DNA of 62,977 bases from an uncultured beta proteobacterium (GTDB taxonomy: Bacteria; Pseudomonadota; Gammaproteobacteria; Burkholderiales; Burkholderiaceae_C). The DNA lies in assembly GCA_903873485.1 (NCBI GenBank), contig CAIQOO010000100.1:1-62977 (forward strand). The letters are read 5' to 3'. This document shows, in pieces, positions 54,228 through 62,361 of the stretch; positions within the stretch are counted from its first letter, which is position 1; every line of letters starts with the position of its first letter. Below the pieces are notes generated by a model. That model was not told where the DNA came from. It did not search any database and saw nothing but the letters and a program-made list of their open reading frames with translations. The position numbers and the translations under genes were made by a program.

Positions 54228-54276
54228 CCGCTGTAGCATAACGGTAAGTGCAATTTCAAGGATTGATTTTTGTCAA
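54228..54276 (-). promoter_or_regulatory. Candidate FNR-dependent promoter of hoxFUYHW
   Basis: On the minus strand TTGAC-AAAA-ATCAA (54263-54276) matches the FNR consensus TTGAT-N4-ATCAA at 9 of 10 positions. A -10-like TATGCT lies at 54234-54239. If transcription starts near 54228 the box is centred about 41.5 bases upstream, the spacing of class II FNR activation. The hoxF start codon is about 28 bases downstream. Confidence 0.65.
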
Positions 54277-54284
54277 AAGATCTT

Positions 54285-57200
54285 TCAGGTCTGTTCAAGC
54301 AGCAAGTCACAAACTTGCGCAGCCCGAGAAAAATCAAATGCCGTCATGGCCTGCGTCAGTTGCTCAAACGCCTCGGTGTTGGCCAGCGCGGAATTTTGTT
54401 GCAACTGCTCAAAGACCGCCAGGGCACCCATATCCGACGATTTGACCAATGTCTGCAACTGGCGCAGCATGTCCTGCGCATCGGTCATCAAGCCGGCAAT
54501 CGGCGCTGGCATGTCGGTGTCGGCAGCACTCGGCTCGCAGGTGCTGGCCACTTGCCCCATCACGGTCTGGGTGGCGGCCACTGCTGCACGGAAATTGATG
54601 CTCTGAGCCGATACATCCAGCTTTGCTGAATCACCACTGGCCGTCTTGGCGGCTTTGACCGCCAATTCGGATTTGCGCGCAACCGCCGCCATGTAGCTGG
54701 CACCAACCGTGGCCGACAAGCCCTTCAGGGTATGCAGCAGACGCTCGGCGGATTCCCAGTCAGACTGCTGCAAGGCCAGTTCCAACTGATCGGGCAAGTC
54801 TGCAAGATCGCTCAAATAGGATTGCAGAATGCGTGCATAGAGCGATGAATTGCCGCCCAGGCGATCCAGGGCCGCCACCCGGTCCACGGCGTCAATCGGT
54901 GGCAGCGCAGGGTCTGGCAGTTGGCTCGGCGTCAAATCAGATGCCGCCACCGGCCCGCCGGCCATCTGTGCGGTCTGCGGGTTGGTCAGTTTTTGCAGCA
55001 ATTCCACCAGATCCACCAATTTGAAGGGTTTGCCGACATGGGCATTCATGCCGGCGGCCAGGCAGGCATCGCGATCACTGGCCATGGCGTTGGCCGTCAT
55101 GGCGATGATCGGCAGTGTGGCGAGGCTGGGGTTTTGTCGCAGCAAGCGGGTTGCGCTGTAACCATCCATCACCGGCATCTGAATATCCATCAGCACCGCA
55201 TCAAAAGGCTGCCCGGCAGCGATGGCGCCATATACCGCTGTTACCCCCAGTTCGCCGTTGTCGGCCAGTTCCACTACGGCACCTTCGTTGCCGAGCATTT
55301 CCTGCGCCACTTGCTGATTGATGATGTTGTCTTCCACCACCAGCAAACGCATGCCCAGCAAGGGTTGCGATGCGGCGTCGGGCACCACCGGCCCGCCGGG
55401 GTCGTCACTCTCGGCGAGGGCATCGACCACTGCGTCGTACAGCATCGATGCGGTGACGGGCTTGACCAGAAACCCGTTCAGCCGGGCTTGCTCATCGGCG
55501 CTGCGCTGGGCCAGCATCTCGCGGCCATTGGCCGTGACCATCACAACAACCGGGGATTGGTCATGGCTGTCATCAAGCTGCATCCGGGTGATGGTTTCCC
55601 AGCCATCCATGCCCGGCATTTCCCAATTGACAAAAATAGCCTGATAGGGCAGTTGTCCCGCTGTTGTTCGCTGGTGCAGCAGTGCCAGGGCCTCGGCCCC
55701 ATCGGCCGCCAGATCAACCTGCCAGCCAAGGGACCCGGCCATGGTTGCCAGAATGCTGCGAGCCGTCGGGTTATCGTCCACCATCAGCACCCGCAAACCC
55801 GATGGCAACGCCCGGGAAGGTGACATGGCTCGTGGCTGCTCAGGCGCCACCGGCAAGGTGACCGTGAATGCAAACGTGCTGCCGACGCCCAGCGTACTTT
55901 GAAGGCTGAGTTCCCCGCCCATCAAGGCAACCAGCCGCCGGCTGATGGACAAGCCCAGACCGGTGCCGCCAAAGCGCCGTGTCATAGAGGCTTCAGCCTG
56001 CGAGAAACCGTCAAAAATATGCTGCTGGTTTTCTGGCGCGATGCCAATGCCGCTGTCACGCACCGAAAACCGCAAGTCTGCCTCAGCGCCAATCGGCCCG
56101 ATGACCTTGATGCCGATCACTACCTCACCGGTCGCCGTGAACTTGATGGCGTTGCCGCTGAGGTTGATCAGCACCTGCTGCAGCCGCAAGGCATCACCGA
56201 TCAGTGCTTTGGGCGCAGTCGGGTCAATGTCAAACAGCACCTCGACTGGCTTGTCACCCAGGTTGGCCGACACAATGACCGAAATGTCCCGCATCAGCTT
56301 GTCCAGACGAAAGGTGCGCGACTCCAGCGTCATCTTGCCGGCATCAATTTTCGAGAAATCCAGAATGTCGTTGAGCAGCCCAAGCAAGGATCGCGCGGCA
56401 CCTTCGGCCTTGTCGGCGTAATCAAGCTGGCGCTTGGTCAGATCGGTGTTTTGCAGCAGTTTGAGCATGCCCAGCACCGCGTTCATTGGTGTGCGAATCT
56501 CATGGCTCATGTTGGCCAGAAAATGGCCCTTGGCCAGCGTGGCGGATTCTGCTTCGTCGCGTGCCGCCTGCAAGCGTTGTTCCAGCAGTTTGTTGACAGT
56601 GATGTCGGTGCGGATGCCAATGTAGTGATGCGGCAGGCCATCAGTGCCCATCAACGGCACGATGGTGGCGTTGACCCAATAAAAACTGCCATCCTTCTTT
56701 CTATTCTTGACATGACCGCGCCACACCCGGCCTTGTGTGATGGTGTGCCACAAGTCTTCAAACACTGCCGGGCTGTGCTCGTCAGATTTGACGATTCGGT
56801 GATTTTGCCCCAGCAGTTCTTGCGCGCTGTAACCACTGATGTCGCAAAAACGCTGGTTGGCATAGGTGATGGTGCCCGCCAGATCGGTGATGCTGACAAT
56901 GGCGTGCTGATCCAGGGCGAACTTTTGATTGCTCAGTTCAGTGTGCTCCGACAGCAGGCGCTCGGACACCACGTTCAGGGCGTGGCCCAGGGCTTCAACC
57001 TCGGTGGCGCTGCGCGACAGGTTCAATCGGGCGCCCATCGCCGTATCGAGCCGGCTGGCAAACTCGGTTGCTTCACGCAGTGCACGCAGGGTTGGGCGCA
57101 ACAGCCATGACAACAGCACTAAAGTTGCCAGAATTGCCAGCAGCACCGCCTTGGCAGCCTGCCACTGAATCTGGCTGGCAATGGCGTCAAAAGTATCGAG

Positions 57201-57752
57201 GCGGTAATTGATGCGCACCCAGCCCAAGGGGTTCCTGGCATCGCCAATGCGGTGCCAGGCACTCATCGTGCCACTGCTTCCGGCCAGAAAATCCCGGTGC
57301 ACGGCGCTGTGCGGTTTGGTCTCGAAAATGCTGTCCGGACTGTCGGCGCCTGGCACCTCAATGGCCGCCACGTTATAGCGCGGGGACCAGGTGCCGTTCT
57401 TGTTGACCACTTCGGACAGCGGTTTGCCATTGACATCGATGACCAGCACTGAATAAATGCCATCGACAGTTGCTGTGTGCAGGGTTAGCGTTTCGATCTG
57501 CTCTGGCTCGCTGGTACGAAGAAAGTGCGCATCGATGGTCGCCAGATTTTTTGACAAGGCAATCATCTGTGCGTAAACCGAGCGCCTGGCGCTGCTGGTT
57601 TCTTCGGTCGCACGATAGAAGCCATAACCCATGATGGACAGCACCAGGCAGACGGAAGTCAGCGCCATCATCTGATGCTCCAGACTGCGCGGCATCCAGC
57701 GCAAAATCCAATGCAGCAGCATCCTGAAAAATTTGACTGCGCTTGAGTTCAT
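54285..57752 (-). CDS. Membrane hybrid histidine kinase (PAS-HisKA-HATPase-REC-REC-Hpt)
   Basis: 1,155 residues. Two membrane segments (about 28-46 and 200-218) enclose a periplasmic sensor domain; then HAMP-like linker, PAS (about 280-390), HisKA with H417 in SHEIRTP, HATPase (NLSGNAIKF, GTGLGLSISRRL), REC1 (about 652-780), REC2 (about 801-920, D856) and Hpt (H1007 in LLHTLKG). In REC1 the phospho-acceptor position is Asn709 (FVNWEMPGMDG), so only REC2 should accept phosphate. Follows the diguanylate cyclase gene by 26 bases and precedes hoxF by 85, all on one strand. Confidence 0.9.
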   Translation of the reverse strand: MNSSAVKFFRMLLHWILRWMPRSLEHQMMALTSVCLVLSIMGYGFYRATEETSSARRSVYAQMIALSKNLATIDAHFLRTSEPEQIETLTLHTATVDGIYSVLVIDVNGKPLSEVVNKNGTWSPRYNVAAIEVPGADSPDSIFETKPHSAVHRDFLAGSSGTMSAWHRIGDARNPLGWVRINYRLDTFDAIASQIQWQAAKAVLLAILATLVLLSWLLRPTLRALREATEFASRLDTAMGARLNLSRSATEVEALGHALNVVSERLLSEHTELSNQKFALDQHAIVSITDLAGTITYANQRFCDISGYSAQELLGQNHRIVKSDEHSPAVFEDLWHTITQGRVWRGHVKNRKKDGSFYWVNATIVPLMGTDGLPHHYIGIRTDITVNKLLEQRLQAARDEAESATLAKGHFLANMSHEIRTPMNAVLGMLKLLQNTDLTKRQLDYADKAEGAARSLLGLLNDILDFSKIDAGKMTLESRTFRLDKLMRDISVIVSANLGDKPVEVLFDIDPTAPKALIGDALRLQQVLINLSGNAIKFTATGEVVIGIKVIGPIGAEADLRFSVRDSGIGIAPENQQHIFDGFSQAEASMTRRFGGTGLGLSISRRLVALMGGELSLQSTLGVGSTFAFTVTLPVAPEQPRAMSPSRALPSGLRVLMVDDNPTARSILATMAGSLGWQVDLAADGAEALALLHQRTTAGQLPYQAIFVNWEMPGMDGWETITRMQLDDSHDQSPVVVMVTANGREMLAQRSADEQARLNGFLVKPVTASMLYDAVVDALAESDDPGGPVVPDAASQPLLGMRLLVVEDNIINQQVAQEMLGNEGAVVELADNGELGVTAVYGAIAAGQPFDAVLMDIQMPVMDGYSATRLLRQNPSLATLPIIAMTANAMASDRDACLAAGMNAHVGKPFKLVDLVELLQKLTNPQTAQMAGGPVAASDLTPSQLPDPALPPIDAVDRVAALDRLGGNSSLYARILQSYLSDLADLPDQLELALQQSDWESAERLLHTLKGLSATVGASYMAAVARKSELAVKAAKTASGDSAKLDVSAQSINFRAAVAATQTVMGQVASTCEPSAADTDMPAPIAGLMTDAQDMLRQLQTLVKSSDMGALAVFEQLQQNSALANTEAFEQLTQAMTAFDFSRAAQVCDLLLEQT

Positions 57753-57778
57753 GCTTGGGGTGTTTGCTTTTGACGCAT

Positions 57779-58765
57779 TCAAAATGCACCCGGCCTGGCG
57801 CAAATCAGCGAGCGGCATGTTAATGGATTGCCGCAGGCGCGCGCCCGTCCGGCATCTTTGGCGCAGTAAAGCTGGGCATCCGCCAGCGCCAGCAGTGCCG
57901 CTGCATCGCGCGGGGGATAACCCGCATAGCCGGCTACGCCCAGACTGATGGTCACCACATTGGCCGCCTTGGAATCGTGGTGCGCAATATTTCTGCGGCG
58001 CACGTTTTGCTCCATCTCGGTGGCCATGCCCATGGCATCGGCCAGCGCCGTGTCAGGCAGGATGCAGGCAAATTCTTCGCCGCCGTAGCGGGCCACCAGG
58101 TCGGCGGGGCGACGCAGGCTGTTTTTGAGGGTGGTGGCAATCTCGCGCAGGCAATCATCACCGGCCTGGTGGCCATAGTGGTCGTTAAAGCGCTTGAAAT
58201 AGTCCACGTCCAGCATGATCAATGAGAGCGCTGATTTGGTTCTTGCGGCGCGGGCCATTTCGACTGCCAGTTGCTGGTCAAAATACCGCCGGTTAAAGAC
58301 CCCGGTCAAACCATCCAAAAACACCAGTTTTCGCATCAGGTCAGACTGAAACTTGAGCGTGAGCTGGGTTTTGACGCGCGCCCGCACTACCACAGGGTTG
58401 ACCGGCTTTGAGATGAAATCAACCGCACCCACATCAAGTCCGCGTGTTTCCTGCACGGCATCGGTGTGGGCCGTGACAAAAATAACCGGAATATCACGTG
58501 TGCTGGGGTCTGCCTTGAGCAACTGGCAGACCTCAAAACCGTCCAAACCGGGCATCACCACATCCAGCAGCACCAGATCAGGGGGAGTTTTGTGGCAAAA
58601 ATCCAGCGCCTGCTGGCCACTGGTGGCCATAAATACCTGGTATTGCGATGCAAAAATCTGGTGCATCACCTGGATATTGATGGGCTGGTCGTCAACCACC
58701 AACAAACGCGGTCTGCCCGTCGGCGCTTCAAACAGTTTGGCAATGGCGGTTTCGTCAGACTGCAT
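57779..58765 (-). CDS. Response regulator diguanylate cyclase (REC-GGDEF)
   Basis: 328 residues. REC with D68 in LVLLDVVMPGLDG and K120 of the SKP motif; GGDEF active site GGEEF at 228-232 with I-site RPAD at 219-222, so product inhibition by c-di-GMP is expected. Probably receives phosphate from the hybrid kinase encoded next to it. The 272 bases upstream hold nothing else I can name. Confidence 0.93.
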   Translation of the reverse strand: MQSDETAIAKLFEAPTGRPRLLVVDDQPINIQVMHQIFASQYQVFMATSGQQALDFCHKTPPDLVLLDVVMPGLDGFEVCQLLKADPSTRDIPVIFVTAHTDAVQETRGLDVGAVDFISKPVNPVVVRARVKTQLTLKFQSDLMRKLVFLDGLTGVFNRRYFDQQLAVEMARAARTKSALSLIMLDVDYFKRFNDHYGHQAGDDCLREIATTLKNSLRRPADLVARYGGEEFACILPDTALADAMGMATEMEQNVRRRNIAHHDSKAANVVTISLGVAGYAGYPPRDAAALLALADAQLYCAKDAGRARACGNPLTCRSLICARPGAF

Positions 58766-59037
58766 GGAGGCGGTTCAACTGAGATGTTAATAGTGAAGAG
58801 TAAGTAAAACCGCGCCATGCTGGACTGACCCACCGGTACAAGCCATGAAAACACGCCCGAATCATGAAAATAGTTTATAAATCAACGAATTGGATTTTTT
58901 CAAACATGCTTGTTCGAGACAGCTCGAAAACCGTCACCAGCGCATGATACATATTATCGACCTCTTGCCGGCCAGGCCAGCTTTTCCAATGGGCTGTTGT
59001 TTGAGATTACAGTCAAGCTGTCCTGATCATTCCTTTG

Positions 59038-59445
59038 ATGAAAAAAACCAGCCTCTCTGCCAAAGCCGCCTGCCCTTGCGACAGTGGCCACTGCTACGGT
59101 GATTGTTGTGGCCCCTGGCATGCCGGGTTGACGCAAGGCGTTTTTGCTCCAACACCCGAGACGTTGATGCGGTCGCGTTACAGCGCCTACGCGCAGGGCT
59201 TGATTGGTTACTTGCTGGCTACCTGGCACCCCTCGACAGCGCCGGGTGAATTGGCGCTGTCACCGGTCAAGTGGCTGGGGCTTGAGGTGCGGCAGGTGCA
59301 AGCGGTCGGCGACGCCGGAGTAGTCGAGTTTGTTGCGCGTTACCGCGATGGCGGACATGGTGTGCGCCTGCATGAGATCAGCCGATTTGTCCGGGAAGAC
59401 GGACGCTGGCTCTATATTGATGGGCAGATGCAGGAGACTGAGTGA
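59038..59445 (+). CDS. YchJ family protein with SEC-C motif
   Basis: 135 residues. N-terminal zinc-binding SEC-C type motif CPCDSGHCYGDCCGP, then TPETLMRSRYSAYAQG and the YchJ core EVRQVQAVGDAGVVEFVARY. Function unknown; it may bind zinc. ATG 59038; TTG 59035 directly precedes it. Confidence 0.88.
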   Translation: MKKTSLSAKAACPCDSGHCYGDCCGPWHAGLTQGVFAPTPETLMRSRYSAYAQGLIGYLLATWHPSTAPGELALSPVKWLGLEVRQVQAVGDAGVVEFVARYRDGGHGVRLHEISRFVREDGRWLYIDGQMQETE

Positions 59446-59646
59446 TGCCGGGTTTGCGCCAATGCAACTGCCAGACGGCTTCATTCACGCGATTTGCTGC
59501 GCCATGAAACAACTGCCCGGCCCGGATGCATGGCCGGTGTGGACCGGGCCAGGTCGGTCCCTGCCTGCGCTGCTGGCCACTGGTAGGTCATCACGCCACC
59601 CAAAGCCATCGAGACAACGCCCGAACTGCCGCAAACGCCAAAGCCA

Positions 59647-60231
59647 TTGACGCCACCGCCACCGCTGCCAGTGCCAGCGCCGGAATTGCTGCCCGTCGTG
59701 CCGCCGGTTGTACCGGTGCCGGAGTTGCCGTCCGTGGCGCCGCCGGATGTTGCCACGCCAGTACCGGCTCCCGTGCCAGCGCTGGCACCACCGCAGTCCA
59801 ATCCCTTGCCTGAGCCAGTTCCCTTGCCGGCACAAGCACCGGAACCCGCACCCGTGCAGGTTCCGGCGCCGACTGTGGCAACCGTTCGGCACAGTGCCAT
59901 CACGCCGACAGAAGCGCGTCCGGCGGGTCCGGTCCAAGCTGCCTTGCCAGGCGCGGCTGGCGCGCTGGCGGCGGGCGACGCCCCGGATTTGGCAAAACCG
60001 CTGTCCGGTATATATCGCGGCATGATGCAGGCTCAGCCACGGCAGCGCAGTCTTGCAGAAATGGCCAATGAACAACTCAATGGTGGCCGCGCAGCGCGCG
60101 ACAAGCTCGCCGATGGCATGGCCGGGGCCGGCTTGCCTGACTGTGTCGCCCCCAACGCCGGTGCCAGCCTGCTCGGCCTGGTTACCTTGCCGTTTGCCGC
60201 CGCCACCGGCAAATGCAAGCCACCCCAGTAA
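59647..60231 (+). CDS. Proline-rich protein upstream of exbB, start unclear
   Basis: About 194 residues. First 80 are Pro/Val/Ala-rich (PPPPLPVPAPELLPVVPPVV), like the periplasm-spanning stretch of TonB. The C-terminal part (RSLAEMANEQLNGG, DCVAP, GKCKPP) is not a TonB domain and carries two Cys. No ATG is available: the frame is open from 59587, after a TAG at 59584-59586, and the first listed start is TTG 59647. No signal peptide or membrane anchor is visible. Either the true start is unusual or the 5' end is damaged. Ends 57 bases before exbB, on the same strand. Confidence 0.5.
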   Translation: MTPPPPLPVPAPELLPVVPPVVPVPELPSVAPPDVATPVPAPVPALAPPQSNPLPEPVPLPAQAPEPAPVQVPAPTVATVRHSAITPTEARPAGPVQAALPGAAGALAAGDAPDLAKPLSGIYRGMMQAQPRQRSLAEMANEQLNGGRAARDKLADGMAGAGLPDCVAPNAGASLLGLVTLPFAAATGKCKPPQ

Positions 60232-60288
60232 TATGCGTCCAGGCCGATTCATCGACCTCCTTTACTTATCCATCACCCATTACCTGTC

Positions 60289-61206
60289 ATGAAGAATCTT
60301 TTGTCCAATACCTGCCTTGCATCCTGGCCCCGCTCCACCAGATGGGCGGCGTGGGCGCTGGTCTGCTGCGCCGCAATTGCTGGCGTGGCACACGCGCAGC
60401 CCGCTTTGCCACCGGTGGCTCAAGCGGCCTCTGCCAGCGTGGCAGCGTCCGGAGACACGCTGATTTCAGCCACTTCTCTGTCAGTCGGCAACATCATGGC
60501 GCCTGCCAGCGCCAGCGGACCCAATCCTTATGGCTTGCAATCGGTCTGGGCGCAAGGTGACAGCGTGGCACGCCTGACCCTGCTGCTGCTGGCACTGATG
60601 TCTTTGCTGAGCTGGTACGTCATCATCGCAAAACTGCTGGAGCAAAGGCGGCTGGATGCCCAGACCAGCGCTGCCAGCGCGGCGCTGGCCGATGCCAAAC
60701 CCCTGTTCCAGCGCTTTGGGGCACTGCCCCGGAACAATCCGTTTCGCTTTGCCGTAGAGCGCGCCTTTGCCGCCGCACTCCAGCACCACCGTCTGGCCAC
60801 CCAGGTGGACATGGCCGACTGGTTGAGCCAGAACATCGTCAGTTCGGTCAGCACCCTGCAAATGCGCTCGCAAGAAGGTTTGTCGGTGCTTGCCACGGTG
60901 GGTGCGACGGCCCCGTTTGTCGGTTTGTTTGGCACCGTCTGGGGCATTTATAACGCGCTCGTCACGATTGGCAGCTCTGGCCAGGCCTCGATCGACAAGG
61001 TGGCTGGCCCGGTGGGTGAAGCGCTGATCATGACGGCGCTTGGCCTGGCGGTGGCAGTGCCTGCCGTGCTGGGCTACAACTGGCTGGTGCGCCGCAACCG
61101 CGTGACGCTGCACACCATGCGCGGCTTTGGTTCGGAGCTGCACACGCAGTTGTTGATGGTGATCGAACAAAACCAGAGCGTCTCAGTGGTGCAAGGCCCG
61201 GCTTGA
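60289..61206 (+). CDS. exbB: ExbB/TolQ/MotA family proton channel protein
   Basis: 305 residues. Starts with a signal-like segment (AALVCCAAIAGVAHA-type) and a long Ala/Ser-rich stretch, then three membrane segments with the family motifs TVGATAPFVGLFGTVWGIYNAL and GPVGEALIMTALGLAVAVPAVL. Uses the proton gradient to energise TonB-type transport or another outer-membrane process. Followed 3 bases later by exbD. Confidence 0.92.
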   Translation: MKNLLSNTCLASWPRSTRWAAWALVCCAAIAGVAHAQPALPPVAQAASASVAASGDTLISATSLSVGNIMAPASASGPNPYGLQSVWAQGDSVARLTLLLLALMSLLSWYVIIAKLLEQRRLDAQTSAASAALADAKPLFQRFGALPRNNPFRFAVERAFAAALQHHRLATQVDMADWLSQNIVSSVSTLQMRSQEGLSVLATVGATAPFVGLFGTVWGIYNALVTIGSSGQASIDKVAGPVGEALIMTALGLAVAVPAVLGYNWLVRRNRVTLHTMRGFGSELHTQLLMVIEQNQSVSVVQGPA

Positions 61207-61209
61207 GCC

Positions 61210-61644
61210 ATGGCCATCACTTATCAAGACCGTGACGATGACAGTCTGCTGTCAGAGATCAACACCACGCCGCTGGTGGACGTGATGCTGGTGCTGCTGA
61301 TTATCTTTTTGATCACCGTGCCAGTCATCAACACGTCGGTGGTGGTGCGTCTGCCCCGGCAGGCCAACCAGTTGCAGCAAAGCCAGGCCGATACCGTGCT
61401 GATTTCTGTGGATGCGCGCGGTGGCACCTACTGGTTTGATGCGCGTGTGCATGATGCGCACAGCCTGCAGCAGCGGCTGCGCCAAGCGGCAGAGCGGCAG
61501 CCCCAGCCGGCCGTGCATATCCGTGGCGATGCGCGGGCCGACTATGAAGCGGTGGCGCGCGTGCTGCAAGCGGCGCAGGCCGCCGGCATTGCCCGCATTG
61601 GCTTTGTCACCGAACCCCCCGGAGCGGTTCAGCATGGCGATTGA
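61210..61644 (+). CDS. exbD: ExbD/TolR family protein (first copy)
   Basis: 144 residues, one N-terminal membrane segment with the essential Asp in TPLVDVMLVLLIIFLITVPV, then a periplasmic domain ending FVTEPPGAVQHGD. Partner of ExbB. Its stop overlaps the start of the second exbD by 11 bases. Confidence 0.92.
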   Translation: MAITYQDRDDDSLLSEINTTPLVDVMLVLLIIFLITVPVINTSVVVRLPRQANQLQQSQADTVLISVDARGGTYWFDARVHDAHSLQQRLRQAAERQPQPAVHIRGDARADYEAVARVLQAAQAAGIARIGFVTEPPGAVQHGD

Positions 61645-62068
61645 CTTTGATGCCATTGCGGCAGAGACCGACCAGCCCGAGCTGGCAGCGGGCATGAACA
61701 CCACGCCGCTGATTGATGTGCTGCTGGTGCTGCTGGTGATGCTGATCATCACCATTCCGGTGCAGTTGCATTCGGTCAACATGGAGTTGCCCGCTGCTGC
61801 GCTGCCACCGCAGGCCAGTGTGCCGCTGGTGGTGCGCATTGAGATCACGGCCGACAACCAAGTGCTATGGAACGGCCAACTGCTGGCCAGCCGGGCCGCC
61901 TTGCACCAGCAGTTGCAGGCCGCCGCCGCGCAGGCCGGACAGCCGGAAATTCACGTCCAGGCCGAGCCTCGCGCCAAATACGACACGGTGGCGGCGGTGC
62001 TCACCGCAGCGCAGCGGCGTGGACTGGAAAAGATCGGCGTGGTGGGTCTGGAAGCCTACGTGCTCTGA
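61634..62068 (+). CDS. ExbD/TolR family protein (second copy)
   Basis: 144 residues, membrane segment TPLIDVLLVLLVMLIITIPV with the conserved Asp. Shares architecture with the first copy but diverges in the periplasmic domain. ATG 61634 (MAIDFDAIAAETDQ). Two ExbD proteins per ExbB occur in some systems (ExbB-ExbD1-ExbD2), often for dedicated TonB-dependent or gliding-type machines. Confidence 0.9.
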   Translation: MAIDFDAIAAETDQPELAAGMNTTPLIDVLLVLLVMLIITIPVQLHSVNMELPAAALPPQASVPLVVRIEITADNQVLWNGQLLASRAALHQQLQAAAAQAGQPEIHVQAEPRAKYDTVAAVLTAAQRRGLEKIGVVGLEAYVL

Positions 62069-62076
62069 GAGTTGAC

Positions 62077-62361
62077 ATGGGCACCATCAAGCCGTTAACC
62101 GTGACCAGCCGGGGTCTGCTGGTCACCCGGTTGAATCAGCAGGGCCAACGCCTGCGTGGCCCACGCGGCGGCGTTCATATTGGCGGCATGGACCATGGCC
62201 AGTGGTTCGTTCCGTTCTGCAGTTTGGAAATCTCACGTTTAGAAGCGCTGCTGACTGCAAAGTTGGACAAACAATCTCGACGAGGCATCCAGGGGCACCC
62301 CTGGTTTTCAAGTTTTACCGATGAATTGGAGGATTGCGATGGAACTGACCCCTATGTATAA
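62077..62361 (+). CDS. Small conserved hypothetical protein
   Basis: 94 residues, starting MGTIKPLTVTSRGLLVTRLN; GPRGGVHIGG and HPWFSSFTDELEDCDG further on. No signal or membrane segment. I do not recognise a domain. It begins 8 bases after exbD2, and its last 23 bases overlap the sensor gene start at 62339. Confidence 0.6.
   Translation: MGTIKPLTVTSRGLLVTRLNQQGQRLRGPRGGVHIGGMDHGQWFVPFCSLEISRLEALLTAKLDKQSRRGIQGHPWFSSFTDELEDCDGTDPYV

Noticed and set aside
54285..57752. Reading the hybrid kinase as the hydrogen-sensing kinase HoxJ
   Set aside because: HoxJ is a short soluble PAS-kinase. This protein has membrane segments, two receivers and an Hpt domain, and no regulatory hydrogenase genes are near.
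59481..60023. Gly/Thr-rich minus-strand open frame opposite the proline-rich gene
   Set aside because: It is the complement of proline codons; composition is fully explained by the plus-strand gene.
59647..60231. Calling the proline-rich protein TonB
   Set aside because: The proline-rich part is TonB-like, but the C-terminal domain lacks the TonB fold motifs and carries two Cys; no N-terminal anchor is visible.
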